Counted from the stretch's first letter, positions 16,824-24,575 are shown. The stretch is DNA of 64,000 nt from CAIUPE01 sp037131735 (GCA_037131735.1 JBAXQM010000005.1:73998-137997); one strand, 5' to 3'. Notes: generated by a model from the sequence alone, not told the origin. Numbers and translations are program-made.

Positions 16824-16943
16824 CCGTCATTGCGAGCGGGAGCGAAGCAATCCAGCTGATGATTAGTGTTAAAGCGCAACGTCTCAACTGCGCCTTATCC
16901 TAAATCTCCAACTGGATTGCTTCGCGTTCGCTCGCAATGACGG
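16824..16943. repeat. Long imperfect inverted repeat (palindromic intergenic element)
   Basis: The left arm 16824-16855 (begins CCGTCATTGCGAGC, ends GCAATCCAG) is repeated inverted at 16912-16943 with three mismatches in 32 bases; 56 bases lie between. The CGTCATTGCGAGCG...AAGCAATCCAG core is a well-known type of dispersed palindromic repeat in alphaproteobacterial genomes. It lies between the convergent ettA and DoxX genes and could act as a bidirectional terminator or be a relic of a small non-autonomous mobile element. Confidence 0.8.
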
Positions 16944-16952
16944 CGGCTTCTT

Positions 16953-17339
16953 TTACTTAGAACGTCCATCAAACGACCAGCCGCCTGCGCCGTTCACGAC
17001 AAGCGAGAGGAAGCCGCCGGCGATGGCGAGGTTCTTCAGGAAATTGATAGCCTGCATCTGATCGGCGAAATTGTTGTGAAACAAAGCGCCTGAAAGCACG
17101 CAGAAGCCGGCGAGCAGCAACGCAACGATGCGTGTCTGGAAGCCGATGAGAATCAAAATGCCGCCGCCCAATTCAAGCAGGATCGTGGGCCAGACAAGAA
17201 ATGCTGGCAATCCGACCGAGCCCATATAGCCAGCGGTTCCTGCGGGATCCTGCAATTTGCCCCAACCGGCAACGATGAAAATCAGAGCGAGTAAAAGGCG
17301 GGACGCAACCGACGCGATATTTGACAATGTGCCAGTCAT
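16953..17339 (-). CDS. DoxX family membrane protein
   Basis: A 128-residue protein with four predicted membrane segments. The first carries SRLLLALIFIVAGWGKL, then xxPAGTAGYMGSVGLP, the hallmark of the DoxX/SURF4-like family. GGGILILIGFQTR and GALFHNNFADQMQAINFLKNLAIAGG complete the family pattern. The ribosome binding site AAAGGAGC lies seven bases before ATG 17339. It is a single gene between the palindromic repeat and the MgtC/DUF4010 gene. The family is linked to oxidative-stress and thiol homeostasis complexes or quinone chemistry; the actual role is unknown. Confidence 0.9.
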   Translation of the reverse strand: MTGTLSNIASVASRLLLALIFIVAGWGKLQDPAGTAGYMGSVGLPAFLVWPTILLELGGGILILIGFQTRIVALLLAGFCVLSGALFHNNFADQMQAINFLKNLAIAGGFLSLVVNGAGGWSFDGRSK

Positions 17340-17490
17340 GAAAAGCTCCTTTAAAAAATGTCAGACCCAACGGAAGGAGAGTCAACTTGTCTCTATAGGG
17401 CGAGGTGACAAACTTAAATTGCACGATGTCCAGTTGCAACTTGCATGAATGCAAAACCGAAAAATCTAATTCACAGTTATACGCGCTGAA

Positions 17491-18768
17491 TTAGGAGCCC
17501 ATCAACACATAGGTTGCTGCGCTTGTGACGATCGCGGCGAGATTGATCGCAGCGACGCGCCATCCCGTTGCGTTACCGCCAGCAAAACCCGCGAGCACCG
17601 CTTTGGTTATTGTATTGGTCAGTGCGGCAATCAGAATGCCGTCGGCGACGATACCCAAATCAGCAGAAGGTTCCACCATGCGCGCGAGCGACAGCGTAAT
17701 CGCATCGACATCGGCAATACCAGCGATAGCCGACACACTGAAGAGCGCTTCTGAGCCAAAGTTGCGCGCGGCCAATGTCGAGAGCATGAGGATCACACCA
17801 ATGAAAAGTGCAAAGCGTAAGGCCGAGCCGACATCGAAGGGATTTTTCCAGATCAATTCATCATGCGAGCGTTTTGTGCCGGTGGATACAAGCACGGTGC
17901 CAATGACGGCCTGAATCACAGCAGCGGAAAACATCATCGGTAAAAGCGTAACCAGTAGCGCGTGATTAAACACGCCGACGATAAATAGAATCCGCAAACA
18001 CATGATCGCGCCTGCAAGCGCAATCGCGCCGACCATAACCAGACGATCGCTTTCATTATCTTTAGACAGGCGTGCGAAATTCAAAGTCGCAGCGGTTGAG
18101 GAGACGAGACCGCCCGCAAGCGCCGCAATCATCACACCGCGTCGTTCGCCTAAGAGTCGAATGCCGATATAGCCGATGAATGAAATCGCGCAGACAAATA
18201 TTGCAAGTTCCCAAATGCGCGCGGGATTAAGCGTGTCCCATGGATCAATCGTGCGATCTGGCAAAAGCGGTAACAGTAGAAAACTCATCGTCACGAGAAT
18301 GAGCACCGCGCGCAATTCAATCCAATCGAGTTGGCGCAGAAATCCATGCAATGTTGATTTCAAGGCAAGAAGGACAACGGTTGCTGTGGCGGCTGCGGCG
18401 GCAAGTCCCGGCTCGCCGATCACGGACAGTGCGCCTAAAAGAAAAGCCATCAATCCGGCGACCGCACCGGTGGCACTGAAATTTTTCTCATCACGTGCTT
18501 CGAGCCAATGAAACATCGCCGTCACACCGGCAAAGCCCAGAAACGCAAAACCGATTACAAGCGGGGTTGTGTGTAAGCCGATCAGGGCCGCGATGCCGCC
18601 GAGCAAGCCGGAGATCGCATGCGTGCGAAAGCCCGCAGCGCGTTCACCTTCTCGTTCATCGCGTGCGCTCCATCCGCGTTCAAGACCGATCAAAAGACCA
18701 ATGGCGAGCGCGACGATGAGCCGGGAGAGGGGTTGTTCGGGCGAGAAGAGCGTTTGAATATCAGGCAT
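17491..18768 (-). CDS. MgtC/SapB N-terminal domain and DUF4010 membrane protein
   Basis: A 425-residue polytopic protein. The first ~140 residues are an MgtC/SapB-type module (LIVALAIGLLIGLERGW, RTHAISGLLGGIAAL); the rest is a DUF4010 membrane domain with a conserved GGLVSSTAATLNFAR motif near residue 220 and a repeat-like SAIAGIADVDAITLSLAR near 350. About 12-13 membrane helices are predicted. The family is thought to be involved in ion or small-molecule transport, but no substrate is established. It is a single gene, divergent from the EamA transporter at 18855. The start ATG 18768 has no strong ribosome binding site. Confidence 0.85.
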   Translation of the reverse strand: MPDIQTLFSPEQPLSRLIVALAIGLLIGLERGWSARDEREGERAAGFRTHAISGLLGGIAALIGLHTTPLVIGFAFLGFAGVTAMFHWLEARDEKNFSATGAVAGLMAFLLGALSVIGEPGLAAAAATATVVLLALKSTLHGFLRQLDWIELRAVLILVTMSFLLLPLLPDRTIDPWDTLNPARIWELAIFVCAISFIGYIGIRLLGERRGVMIAALAGGLVSSTAATLNFARLSKDNESDRLVMVGAIALAGAIMCLRILFIVGVFNHALLVTLLPMMFSAAVIQAVIGTVLVSTGTKRSHDELIWKNPFDVGSALRFALFIGVILMLSTLAARNFGSEALFSVSAIAGIADVDAITLSLARMVEPSADLGIVADGILIAALTNTITKAVLAGFAGGNATGWRVAAINLAAIVTSAATYVLMGS

Positions 18769-18854
18769 GGATAGAGTGTCGGCACTAAAACCTCATGCCG
18801 TCAATCCGGCAAATGCTCTTTCGGATCAGTGATCGCTCCTATAAAGAGCCCCGC

Positions 18855-19742
18855 ATGATTAAAGCTCTCTCGCGCGAGTCCCTCGGACTTCTCCTCGGTA
18901 CCATTGGCGTTATCATCTTCGGGGTGACGCTGCCCATGACACGTATCGCGGTTCAGTCACTTGATCCGTGGTTTGTCACAAGCGGGCGCGCTGCGCTTGC
19001 GGGTTTGGTGGCGGTTGTGGTGCTGACGATTCTTCGTCGCCCTTGGCCAAACTGGAATGAAATCGTGCCGCTCAGCATCGGCGCCTTTTTCACAATCATC
19101 GGATTTCCCGGCTGCACGGGCTTTGCGATGCAGCTCGTGCCCGCCTCGCATGGCGGCGTGGTGCTTGGCATTCTGCCTTTAGTGGTTGCTCTTTTTGGCG
19201 CTTTATCTTCGGGCGACAGACCGTCTCTTGGCTTTTGGCTCTCGGCGCTCGTGGGCGCGGGATTGGTTGTTGGATTTTCGCTGCGCGATGAGGCGGGCCA
19301 GCTCGGGCTCGGCGATCTTTTATTGCTTGGCGCGGTACTGAGCGCAGCTGCCGGTTACACGGCGTTCAACCGTGTCGCGCGGACGCGTGCGGGATGGGAA
19401 GTCGTCTCCTGGGCCGTGGTGATCGGACTTCCGGTCACCATCCCGGTCGCTTTCCTCACGGCACCGATTTCACCTGCTACCATTCCTCTCACACATTGGG
19501 GCGCTTTTCTCTATTTGGGACTGATGAGCCAATATATCGGCTTTTTCTTCTGGAACTCGGGTCTCGCCATTGGTGGGCAGGCGCGGGTGAGCCAGACGCA
19601 ACTGCTTCAGGCCTTCGTCACTTTGGCCACGGCCGCCCTGATTAATGGCGAAAGCGTCGATATCTGGACTTGGATTTTTGCTATTGCCGTTGTCGCGTCG
19701 GTGCTTGTGGGGCGCCGGGCCAAGATTATCCGGGGACAATAG
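18855..19742 (+). CDS. DMT superfamily (EamA) transporter
   Basis: A 295-residue protein with ten membrane segments arranged as two EamA repeats of five. GLLLGTIGVIIFGVTLPMTR starts repeat 1 and LLLLGAVLSAAAGYTAFNR starts repeat 2. The family mostly exports amino acids and metabolites. ATG 18855 is chosen: AAAGAG lies eight bases upstream and the first helix begins a few residues later; an upstream ATG at 18795 would add a hydrophilic tail that family members lack. It lies upstream of sahR in the same direction, but 70 bases and an operator separate them. Confidence 0.85.
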   Translation: MIKALSRESLGLLLGTIGVIIFGVTLPMTRIAVQSLDPWFVTSGRAALAGLVAVVVLTILRRPWPNWNEIVPLSIGAFFTIIGFPGCTGFAMQLVPASHGGVVLGILPLVVALFGALSSGDRPSLGFWLSALVGAGLVVGFSLRDEAGQLGLGDLLLLGAVLSAAAGYTAFNRVARTRAGWEVVSWAVVIGLPVTIPVAFLTAPISPATIPLTHWGAFLYLGLMSQYIGFFFWNSGLAIGGQARVSQTQLLQAFVTLATAALINGESVDIWTWIFAIAVVASVLVGRRAKIIRGQ

Positions 19743-19781
19743 GCCCCATCTCAAAATTCGGCTTGCGCTTCTTATTTTGAT

Positions 19782-19803
19782 GACATAAAGATATGTTTAT
19801 GTC
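19782..19803 (+). promoter_or_regulatory. SahR-type operator (ArsR-family palindrome)
   Basis: A 22-base palindrome with arms GACATAAA and TTTATGTC around GATATG lies 27 bases before the start of the regulator gene. The ATAAAGATAT...TTTAT pattern fits what I recall of alphaproteobacterial SahR sites, which respond to S-adenosylhomocysteine and control methionine-cycle genes. Its position between promoter and start suggests autoregulation of the sahR-metF operon. Confidence 0.7.
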
Positions 19804-19830
19804 TTTCTAATGAGGCGAAGAGGCCTGCCG

Positions 19831-20835
19831 ATGGGACCGCAAACACTCTCTCTCCCCATGACGCTTGAAGCGCTTGTCGGCGCGTTACGCGCGGCGGGGG
19901 AAGATACCCGCATTCGGATCTTGGCTCTTCTCGCCGAGGGCGAGCTCACCGTTTCGGACCTCACGGATATTCTAGGTCAATCACAACCCCGCGTGTCGCG
20001 TCATTTAAAATTGATGGTCGAGGCGGGTTTGATTCAGCGCAGCCGCGAAGGCGCATGGGCCTTTTTCAGTGTTGCTGATCGGGATCCCGCGGGCGGTCTC
20101 GTGCGCGCGCTTGTGCAACGCATTGATGCGAGTGATGCGGTGTTGCGCGGTGACCGCGATCGTTTGCGCGCTGTTCGCGCCAATCGCGCTGAAGCGGCGG
20201 CTGCGTATTTCTCCAAACATGCGGATGAGTGGGACAAGATCCGCTCTCTTCATGCGCCGGATGCGGTGGTTGAGGACGCCTTACGTGCGGCCATTGGTGA
20301 AACAGCTTTCGGCGCGATGCTTGATTTGGGTACGGGCACAGGGCGCATGATCTCTTTGTTCGGTCCGCAAGCGCGTCGTCGTGTGGGTGTTGATGCGAGC
20401 CACGCGATGTTGGCGGTCGCGCGTGCTAATCTTGAGCGCGAAGGCATGCGGCCCGTTGAATTGCGGCAAGGCGATATTTATGCGCTGCCGGTTGAGCGCG
20501 ATTCATTCGATCTCGTGATTTTACATCAGGTCTTGCACTTTCTTGATGATCCTGCGCGCGCCATTCGGGAGGCTGCGCAGGCTTTGGCTCCAGGCGGACG
20601 CATGTTGATTGTCGACTTCGCGCCGCATGATCTCGAATTTTTACGTGAGACGCAGGCGCATGTGCGTCTTGGTTTTTCTGTGGCTCAAATTGATGGCTGG
20701 CTCGCTGAAGCGGGTCTTCGTGGCGAGCGTCGACGTGATATCGCGCCACCCGTGAAAGGGGGCGCGCATTTAACGGTGTCGATTGTTGTGGCGCGCGATC
20801 CGCGTCCGAGAAAATCTCAAGAGGAGATAAGCTGA
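19831..20835 (+). CDS. sahR: ArsR-family regulator fused to a SAM-dependent methyltransferase (SahR-like)
   Basis: A 334-residue two-domain protein. Residues about 10-95 form a winged helix of ArsR type (DTRIRILALLAEGELTVSDL, then SQPRVSRHLKLMVEAGLIQRSREG) without the metal-binding ELCVCDL box. Residues about 130-320 form a class I methyltransferase with motif I LDLGTGTGRM and a post-motif DFAPHD. Fusions of this kind next to metF are the alphaproteobacterial SahR regulators of the SAM cycle; the methyltransferase half probably senses S-adenosylhomocysteine/SAM. ATG 19831 has AAGAGG seven bases upstream; ATG 19810 has none. The stop overlaps the metF start (TGATG), and a palindromic operator sits upstream. 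Confidence 0.82.
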   Translation: MGPQTLSLPMTLEALVGALRAAGEDTRIRILALLAEGELTVSDLTDILGQSQPRVSRHLKLMVEAGLIQRSREGAWAFFSVADRDPAGGLVRALVQRIDASDAVLRGDRDRLRAVRANRAEAAAAYFSKHADEWDKIRSLHAPDAVVEDALRAAIGETAFGAMLDLGTGTGRMISLFGPQARRRVGVDASHAMLAVARANLEREGMRPVELRQGDIYALPVERDSFDLVILHQVLHFLDDPARAIREAAQALAPGGRMLIVDFAPHDLEFLRETQAHVRLGFSVAQIDGWLAEAGLRGERRRDIAPPVKGGAHLTVSIVVARDPRPRKSQEEIS

Positions 20836-21746
20836 TGATTTCGACCGTATCAGCCCGCATGAGTCGTGATGTTACGCCGAAGCAGATTCGGGCATCTTTT
20901 GAATTTTTTCCGCCTAAATCACCGGAAGCCGATGCCGCTTTGTGGAATACAATTCGTCGTATTGAGCCGCTTGATCCGGCATTTGTATCGGTGACTTATG
21001 GCGCAGGCGGTACAACACGCGAACGCACATTGGATACTGTCAAGCGGCTTGTGCGTGAAACATCATTAAAGCCAGCCGCGCATTTCACCTGTGTAGGTGC
21101 ATCGAAGCAGGACATCGATGAAACGCTTGAGGCATTTATCGCTGCCGGTGTTCGTCACATCGTAGCGTTGCGCGGCGATCCGCAAGGCGGAATTGGCACG
21201 CGCTACGAACCGCATCCGGATGGTTATGCGCAAACCGCTGATCTCGTTGCCTCCATTCGTGCGAAAGGAGATATCGAAGTATCGGTGTCAGCCTATCCCG
21301 AGAAACATCCGGAAAGCGAAAATTTCGAGTCTGATCTTGATGCGCTCAAAGCCAAGATTGATGCAGGGGCAACACGCGCCATCACGCAATTCTTTTTCGA
21401 TAATGATGTCTATTTCCGTTATCTCGACAAAGTGCGCGCGCGCGGCATTACAATTCCAATTGTACCGGGAATTTTGCCGGTCGAGAATTTCGCACAGACC
21501 GCTCAATTTACTGCCAAAGCGGGAGCCAGTATTCCGGACTGGTTTGCCCAGCGCTTTGATGGCTTAGAGCAAGATCGCGAAACGCGGCGTCTCGTGGCCG
21601 CAGCGGTAGCTGCTGAACAAGTCTTTGATCTTCTTGATCGCGGCGTATCGGATTTTCATTTCTATACGATGAATCGCGCTGATCTTGCTTATGCCATCGC
21701 GCATCTCTTGGGCTTGCGTCCGGCATCCCTGTCGCAAGCCGCCTGA
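20835..21746 (+). CDS. metF: 5,10-methylenetetrahydrofolate reductase
   Basis: A 303-residue FAD-dependent TIM-barrel enzyme that reduces methylene-THF to methyl-THF for methionine synthesis. Family motifs: FEFFPPKSPEAD near the N-terminus, FVSVTYGAGGTTRERT, HFTCVGASKQDI, LRGDPQGG, AYPEKHPES and TQFFFDNDVYFRY. The length fits bacterial MetF. GAGGAG lies eight bases before the start and the start overlaps the regulator's stop, so expression follows sahR and its operator. No metH is in the window. Confidence 0.95.
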   Translation: MISTVSARMSRDVTPKQIRASFEFFPPKSPEADAALWNTIRRIEPLDPAFVSVTYGAGGTTRERTLDTVKRLVRETSLKPAAHFTCVGASKQDIDETLEAFIAAGVRHIVALRGDPQGGIGTRYEPHPDGYAQTADLVASIRAKGDIEVSVSAYPEKHPESENFESDLDALKAKIDAGATRAITQFFFDNDVYFRYLDKVRARGITIPIVPGILPVENFAQTAQFTAKAGASIPDWFAQRFDGLEQDRETRRLVAAAVAAEQVFDLLDRGVSDFHFYTMNRADLAYAIAHLLGLRPASLSQAA

Positions 21747-21829
21747 CATTATAAACACGCAGTTACACGGATGCCCGTGACAGGCGCGCTACGCTAGGCT
21801 TCGTTATTGGAAGCGGGCGGATCGGCGCG

Positions 21830-22096
21830 ATGATTTCTCTTGTTGATATGTGCGGCATGTGCGGGCTTGATCTCGCTGAAATTCAAGCCATTGCAGAGCA
21901 TGAGCATCTGCCTGATGTCGCCGCGGCCGCTCTTGCATCCTATCTTCTTCATTGCAATCACGGCGCCGATTATGTCCGCGATATGATTATCGATGATATC
22001 CACACGGCGCTTGAGCAGGGCCGTAAAGCGCATGCGGGTGAACTTGTTATGGCGTTGCGTCACTTTTGTGAAACGCATCCGGAACTCTACCAATGA
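21830..22096 (+). CDS. Small conserved-looking hypothetical protein
   Basis: An 88-residue acidic, helical protein. It has a Cys-rich start (MCGMC), a HEHLPDVAAAALASYLL segment and several histidines (HCNHGAD, HFCETHPELYQ). I believe small proteins with this HLPDVxAAxLASYLL pattern occur in other alphaproteobacteria, but I cannot name a function. There is no signal peptide or membrane segment. The codon use is like that of the neighbours. The start has only a weak ribosome binding site. It is separate from metF by about 80 bases. Confidence 0.65.
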   Translation: MISLVDMCGMCGLDLAEIQAIAEHEHLPDVAAAALASYLLHCNHGADYVRDMIIDDIHTALEQGRKAHAGELVMALRHFCETHPELYQ

Positions 22097-22240
22097 GTGT
22101 GGATTGAAATAGTCAAATTATATTTTTAAGATTTTGTTTACGAAAAGATTAGAGCTGCATCGTAACCGTAATGTTTCAAAAAGAGACTGAAACTCCTTAT
22201 AAAATAATCAGTAATGCTTACGATAAAATCGATATTGTCA

Positions 22241-22259
22241 TGAGAATGAGTTTCTCTCA
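22241..22259. other. AT-rich intergenic stretch with weak dyad (part of 22097-22514)
   Basis: The 418-base gap between the small hypothetical gene and the lytic transglycosylase has an AT-rich first half (22097-22280). The only dyad I see there is TGAGA...TCTCA at 22241-22259, too weak to be called an operator. The second half contains the structured element at 22297-22420. Confidence 0.25.
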
Positions 22260-22296
22260 GTCTTAATTGCGCCATAGTTTCAGGGCGAAGAGGGAT

Positions 22297-22420
22297 CATG
22301 ACTAACTCATATTCGTCATGCTGTGTCCGGGATGCGTTGGCTTCCGCACATAGCGACTTCCGCTTCGGCGGACAGACAGGATCATACCCGTTAAGGGGCT
22401 AACCTGAGGTTAGCGTGATC
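22297..22420 (+). ncRNA. Candidate structured RNA or leader: four consecutive stem-loops
   Basis: Four helices follow one another. SL0 is CATGAC (22297-22302) with GTCATG (22315-22320). SL1 is GCTGTGT (22320-22326) with ACATAGC (22348-22354), with an inner CGG/CCG. SL2 is TCCGC-TTCG-GCGGA (22359-22372), a UUCG tetraloop. SL3 is GCTAACC-TGA-GGTTAGC (22398-22414), enclosed by GATCAT (22380-22385) with GTGATC (22415-22420). No U-run follows, so it is not a simple terminator. It sits about 95 bases upstream of the transglycosylase gene. No known riboswitch family is recognised. Confidence 0.5.
22298..22402 (+). CDS. Possible 34-residue small protein or leader peptide
   Basis: ATG 22298 is preceded by GAAGAGGG, a strong Shine-Dalgarno-like sequence at slightly short spacing, and opens a 34-codon frame ending at TAA 22400-22402. 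The peptide has two adjacent cysteines (SSCCVRD) and no obvious membrane segment. The frame runs through the stem-loops of the structured element and ends inside SL3, so translation would remodel the RNA. It could be a regulatory leader peptide; it could equally be chance. Confidence 0.3.
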   Translation: MTNSYSSCCVRDALASAHSDFRFGGQTGSYPLRG

Positions 22421-22514
22421 ATTCACCCCACATAACTCGAATAGATTTCTGTTCCGCAATCCTGAATAAATTGGAAAGCAGAACACAGATCTTTCGAAAA
22501 AACGGAGCGATTTC

Positions 22515-22991
22515 ATGCGCACACCGTATCATTTTTTGCGTTCGTCACTGTTCAGCCTGTTTTTAGTTCTTGGCGCATTCACGTCGGTTCAAGCCGATAC
22601 GCCCCCTTCAAACTTGTCAGCACTTGCTGAGAAATATGCGAATGATCATGGCGTGCCGTCGTCACTTGTTCATGCGGTTATTGCCGTTGAAAGTGGATGG
22701 CGTCGTGATGCACGGAATGGATCATCGATTGGATTGATGCAGATCAAGCCTTCGACCGCGCGATCGTTAGGTTATCGTGGCACAACACAGGGTCTTTATG
22801 ATCCAGCAACGAATATCAAATTTGGGGTGCAATATCTCGCGCTTGCTTATGAGCGCGCCGGCGGTGATCTATGCGGCACGGTCAGTCGTTATCAAAGCGG
22901 CATCGACGCCGCGAAAATCAATGCTGCTAATCGCGCTTATTGCGCGCGGGCGAAAAATCTCATCGCGACCTATCAGGGGCAAATCAACTGA
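22515..22991 (+). CDS. Lytic transglycosylase, SLT domain, secreted
   Basis: A 158-residue periplasmic protein. Residues 1-27 form a signal peptide with cleavage after VQA. The rest is a compact SLT (lysozyme-like) domain with the catalytic glutamate in AVIAVESGWRRDA, GLMQIKPSTARSLGY, and YDPATNIKFGVQYLALAYERAGGD; the final CGTVSRYQSG contains the conserved Tyr. It cleaves peptidoglycan glycan strands with 1,6-anhydro product formation. It is small compared with Slt70 or MltC and lacks substrate-binding extensions. The gene stands just upstream of rnpB and the dcw cluster. Confidence 0.9.
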   Translation: MRTPYHFLRSSLFSLFLVLGAFTSVQADTPPSNLSALAEKYANDHGVPSSLVHAVIAVESGWRRDARNGSSIGLMQIKPSTARSLGYRGTTQGLYDPATNIKFGVQYLALAYERAGGDLCGTVSRYQSGIDAAKINAANRAYCARAKNLIATYQGQIN

Positions 22992-22999
22992 GCTTTAGC

Positions 23000-23028
23000 T
23001 TGCCACAAAGGCATCGAACGCCTATCTC
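23000..23028 (+). promoter_or_regulatory. Promoter of rnpB
   Basis: TTGCCA (23000-23005) and TATCTC (23023-23028) are separated by exactly 17 bases, close to sigma-70-type boxes. The expected transcription start seven to eight bases later coincides with the first base of the RNase P RNA P1 helix at 23036. Confidence 0.6.
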
Positions 23029-23035
23029 GGTCCTT

Positions 23036-23425
23036 GTGCCAGTCGGTTGGATGGTCGCTGGCCCTTCGGGGCTGGAGGAAAGTCCGGGCTCCACGGAGAA
23101 ACGGTGCCGGTTAATGGCCGGCGGGGGCGACCCCAGGGAAAGTGCCACAGAAAATATACCGCCTTCGGTTTTCGGATTGAGGGTAAGGGTGAAATGGTGC
23201 GGTAAGAGCGCACCGCGCAGCCGGTAACGGGTGCGGCAGGGAAAACCCCACCGGGAGCAAGACCAAATAGGAATGACGAGGGGCTTTCGGGTTCCTGGGG
23301 CTGCTCCGGCCTCTGTCATTCGGGTAGGTTGCTTGAGGCAGCGGGAGACCGCCGTCCCAGAGGAATGGCCGTCCAATCCGGAGTGATCCGGAGGGACAGA
23401 ACCCGGCTTATAGACTGACTGGCAC
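23036..23425 (+). ncRNA. rnpB: RNase P RNA (class A)
   Basis: The catalytic RNA of RNase P, which matures tRNA 5' ends. The ends are set by the P1 helix: GTGCCAGTC at 23036-23044 pairs perfectly with GACTGGCAC at 23417-23425. The universally conserved core is present: GAGGAAAGTCCGGGCTCC near 23072, the CAGGGAAAGTGCCACAGAAA stretch of CR-II/III near 23133, GGTAAGGGTGAAA, the GGTAAACCC-like bulge region, and AGAACCCGGCTTATAGAC near the 3' end. Length is about 390 bases, usual for alphaproteobacteria. Reading frames across it are spurious. Confidence 0.96.
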
Positions 23426-23447
23426 GATTTCCTGATTTTTGACCGAC

Positions 23448-23472
23448 AAAGCGGCCGGAATCTACCGCTTTT
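23448..23472 (+). terminator. Probable rnpB terminator
   Basis: AAAGCGG (23448-23454) pairs with CCGCTTT (23465-23471) around a ten-base loop, ending in TTTT. It lies 22 bases after the rnpB 3' end and about 100 bases before rsmH. The remaining bases to 23572 must carry the dcw promoter; I could not assign its boxes with confidence. Confidence 0.5.
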
Positions 23473-23572
23473 GCGGGTGCGCCGCCTCAATCTCAACCAA
23501 TTTTTAACCATGCTGGCGGCAATGTTGCCTATCGAGCCCTAATTTCGTTTCCGCTGTCGTTTGCGTGCCCCT

Positions 23573-24574
23573 ATGCCGAGTTTTCCCGCTCTCTCCGATG
23601 CTGTGCGGAACGGTGCTTCGCGCCATCGCCCGGTCATGCTTGCGGAAGTTTTGGCCGGTCTGGCACTTCGAGAAAATGACCGCGTGATCGACGGCACATT
23701 CGGTGCGGGTGGCTATAGCGCGGGGATTTTGGATGCCGCGCCCGACATTCACGTGATGGCGATTGACCGCGACCCAAATGCTATTCGCGATGGCGCAATG
23801 CTCGTTGATGCCGCGCAGGGGCGTTTGAAATTGGTCGAAGGTCGATTTGGCGATCTTGCCACTCTCGCGGCGAACAATGGCTTTATGCCCGCGGATGCCA
23901 TTGTGCTCGATATTGGCGTGTCTTCCATGCAGCTTGATGATGCCGCGCGCGGTTTTTCCTTTCGGGCGGATGGGCCGCTTGATATGCGCATGGAGCAAGA
24001 CGGCCCCAGTGCGGCCGATCTCGTGAATACGATGGATGAAACTGCACTCGCGAATTTAATCTACACTTATGGTGAGGAGCGCCGTTCGCGCGCTGTTGCG
24101 CGGGCAATTGTAGCCACACGTCGCGAAACGCCATTTGAAACAACCAAGCAGCTTGCCGATCTTGTTGCCAAAGTTGTGCATATGCCGCGCGATTCCATTC
24201 ATCCGGCCACACGGACTTTCCAAGCACTGCGTATTGCGGTGAATGATGAGCTTGGCGAGCTTGAACGCGCATTGGATGCCTCCGAAGACGTGTTGTGCGA
24301 AGGCGGCCGGTTAGCGGTTGTGACCTTTCATTCGCTTGAAGACCGCATTGTGAAGCGTTTTATTACTGATCGAGCGGGTGAAACACCTGATCCTTCGCGC
24401 CATATGCCTTTGGGCGCGCGGCCTGCGCCCACTTTTGAAACGCTCCGTCGTAAGCCGGTTGAATCCTCCGCTGAAGAGATTGCACTAAATCCGCGTGCGC
24501 GTTCAGCACGCTTGCGGGTGGCGCGTCGCACCGCAGCACCGGCGCGTAACACTCTTCCGAAAGGGAGACGCTAA
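23573..24574 (+). CDS. rsmH: 16S rRNA (cytosine(1402)-N(4))-methyltransferase
   Basis: A 333-residue SAM-dependent methyltransferase (MraW) that modifies C1402 of 16S rRNA in the P site. Signatures: HRPVMLAEVLAGL, VIDGTFGAGGYSAGIL (motif I), LDIGVSSMQLDDAARGFSF, MRMEQ, YGEERRSRAVARAIV, HPATRTFQALRIAVNDELGEL and VTFHSLEDRIVKRF. ATG 23573 is preferred; a TTG four codons upstream is possible, and neither has a clear ribosome binding site. It is the first gene of the dcw cluster; the usual preceding mraZ is absent. It is followed by ftsL after one base. Confidence 0.95.
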   Translation: MPSFPALSDAVRNGASRHRPVMLAEVLAGLALRENDRVIDGTFGAGGYSAGILDAAPDIHVMAIDRDPNAIRDGAMLVDAAQGRLKLVEGRFGDLATLAANNGFMPADAIVLDIGVSSMQLDDAARGFSFRADGPLDMRMEQDGPSAADLVNTMDETALANLIYTYGEERRSRAVARAIVATRRETPFETTKQLADLVAKVVHMPRDSIHPATRTFQALRIAVNDELGELERALDASEDVLCEGGRLAVVTFHSLEDRIVKRFITDRAGETPDPSRHMPLGARPAPTFETLRRKPVESSAEEIALNPRARSARLRVARRTAAPARNTLPKGRR

Positions 24575-24575
24575 T

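Noticed and set aside
21738..21787. Nested dyads after metF (CGCCTG...CAGGCG and CACGG...CCGTG)
   Set aside because: No U-run follows and the outer arms are short and far apart; not strong enough for a terminator call.
22241..22259. Fur/Irr-like dyad in the AT-rich gap before the structured element
   Set aside because: Only the outer five bases are symmetrical; it does not fit a known iron-responsive consensus.
23439..23466. TTGACC with TCTACC as a dcw promoter
   Set aside because: The spacing is 16 bases and the second box is poor; the same bases form the likely rnpB terminator.
22984..23511. Long reading frame on the minus strand across rnpB
   Set aside because: It is antisense to a clear RNase P RNA with paired P1 ends and conserved core; the peptide is an artefact.
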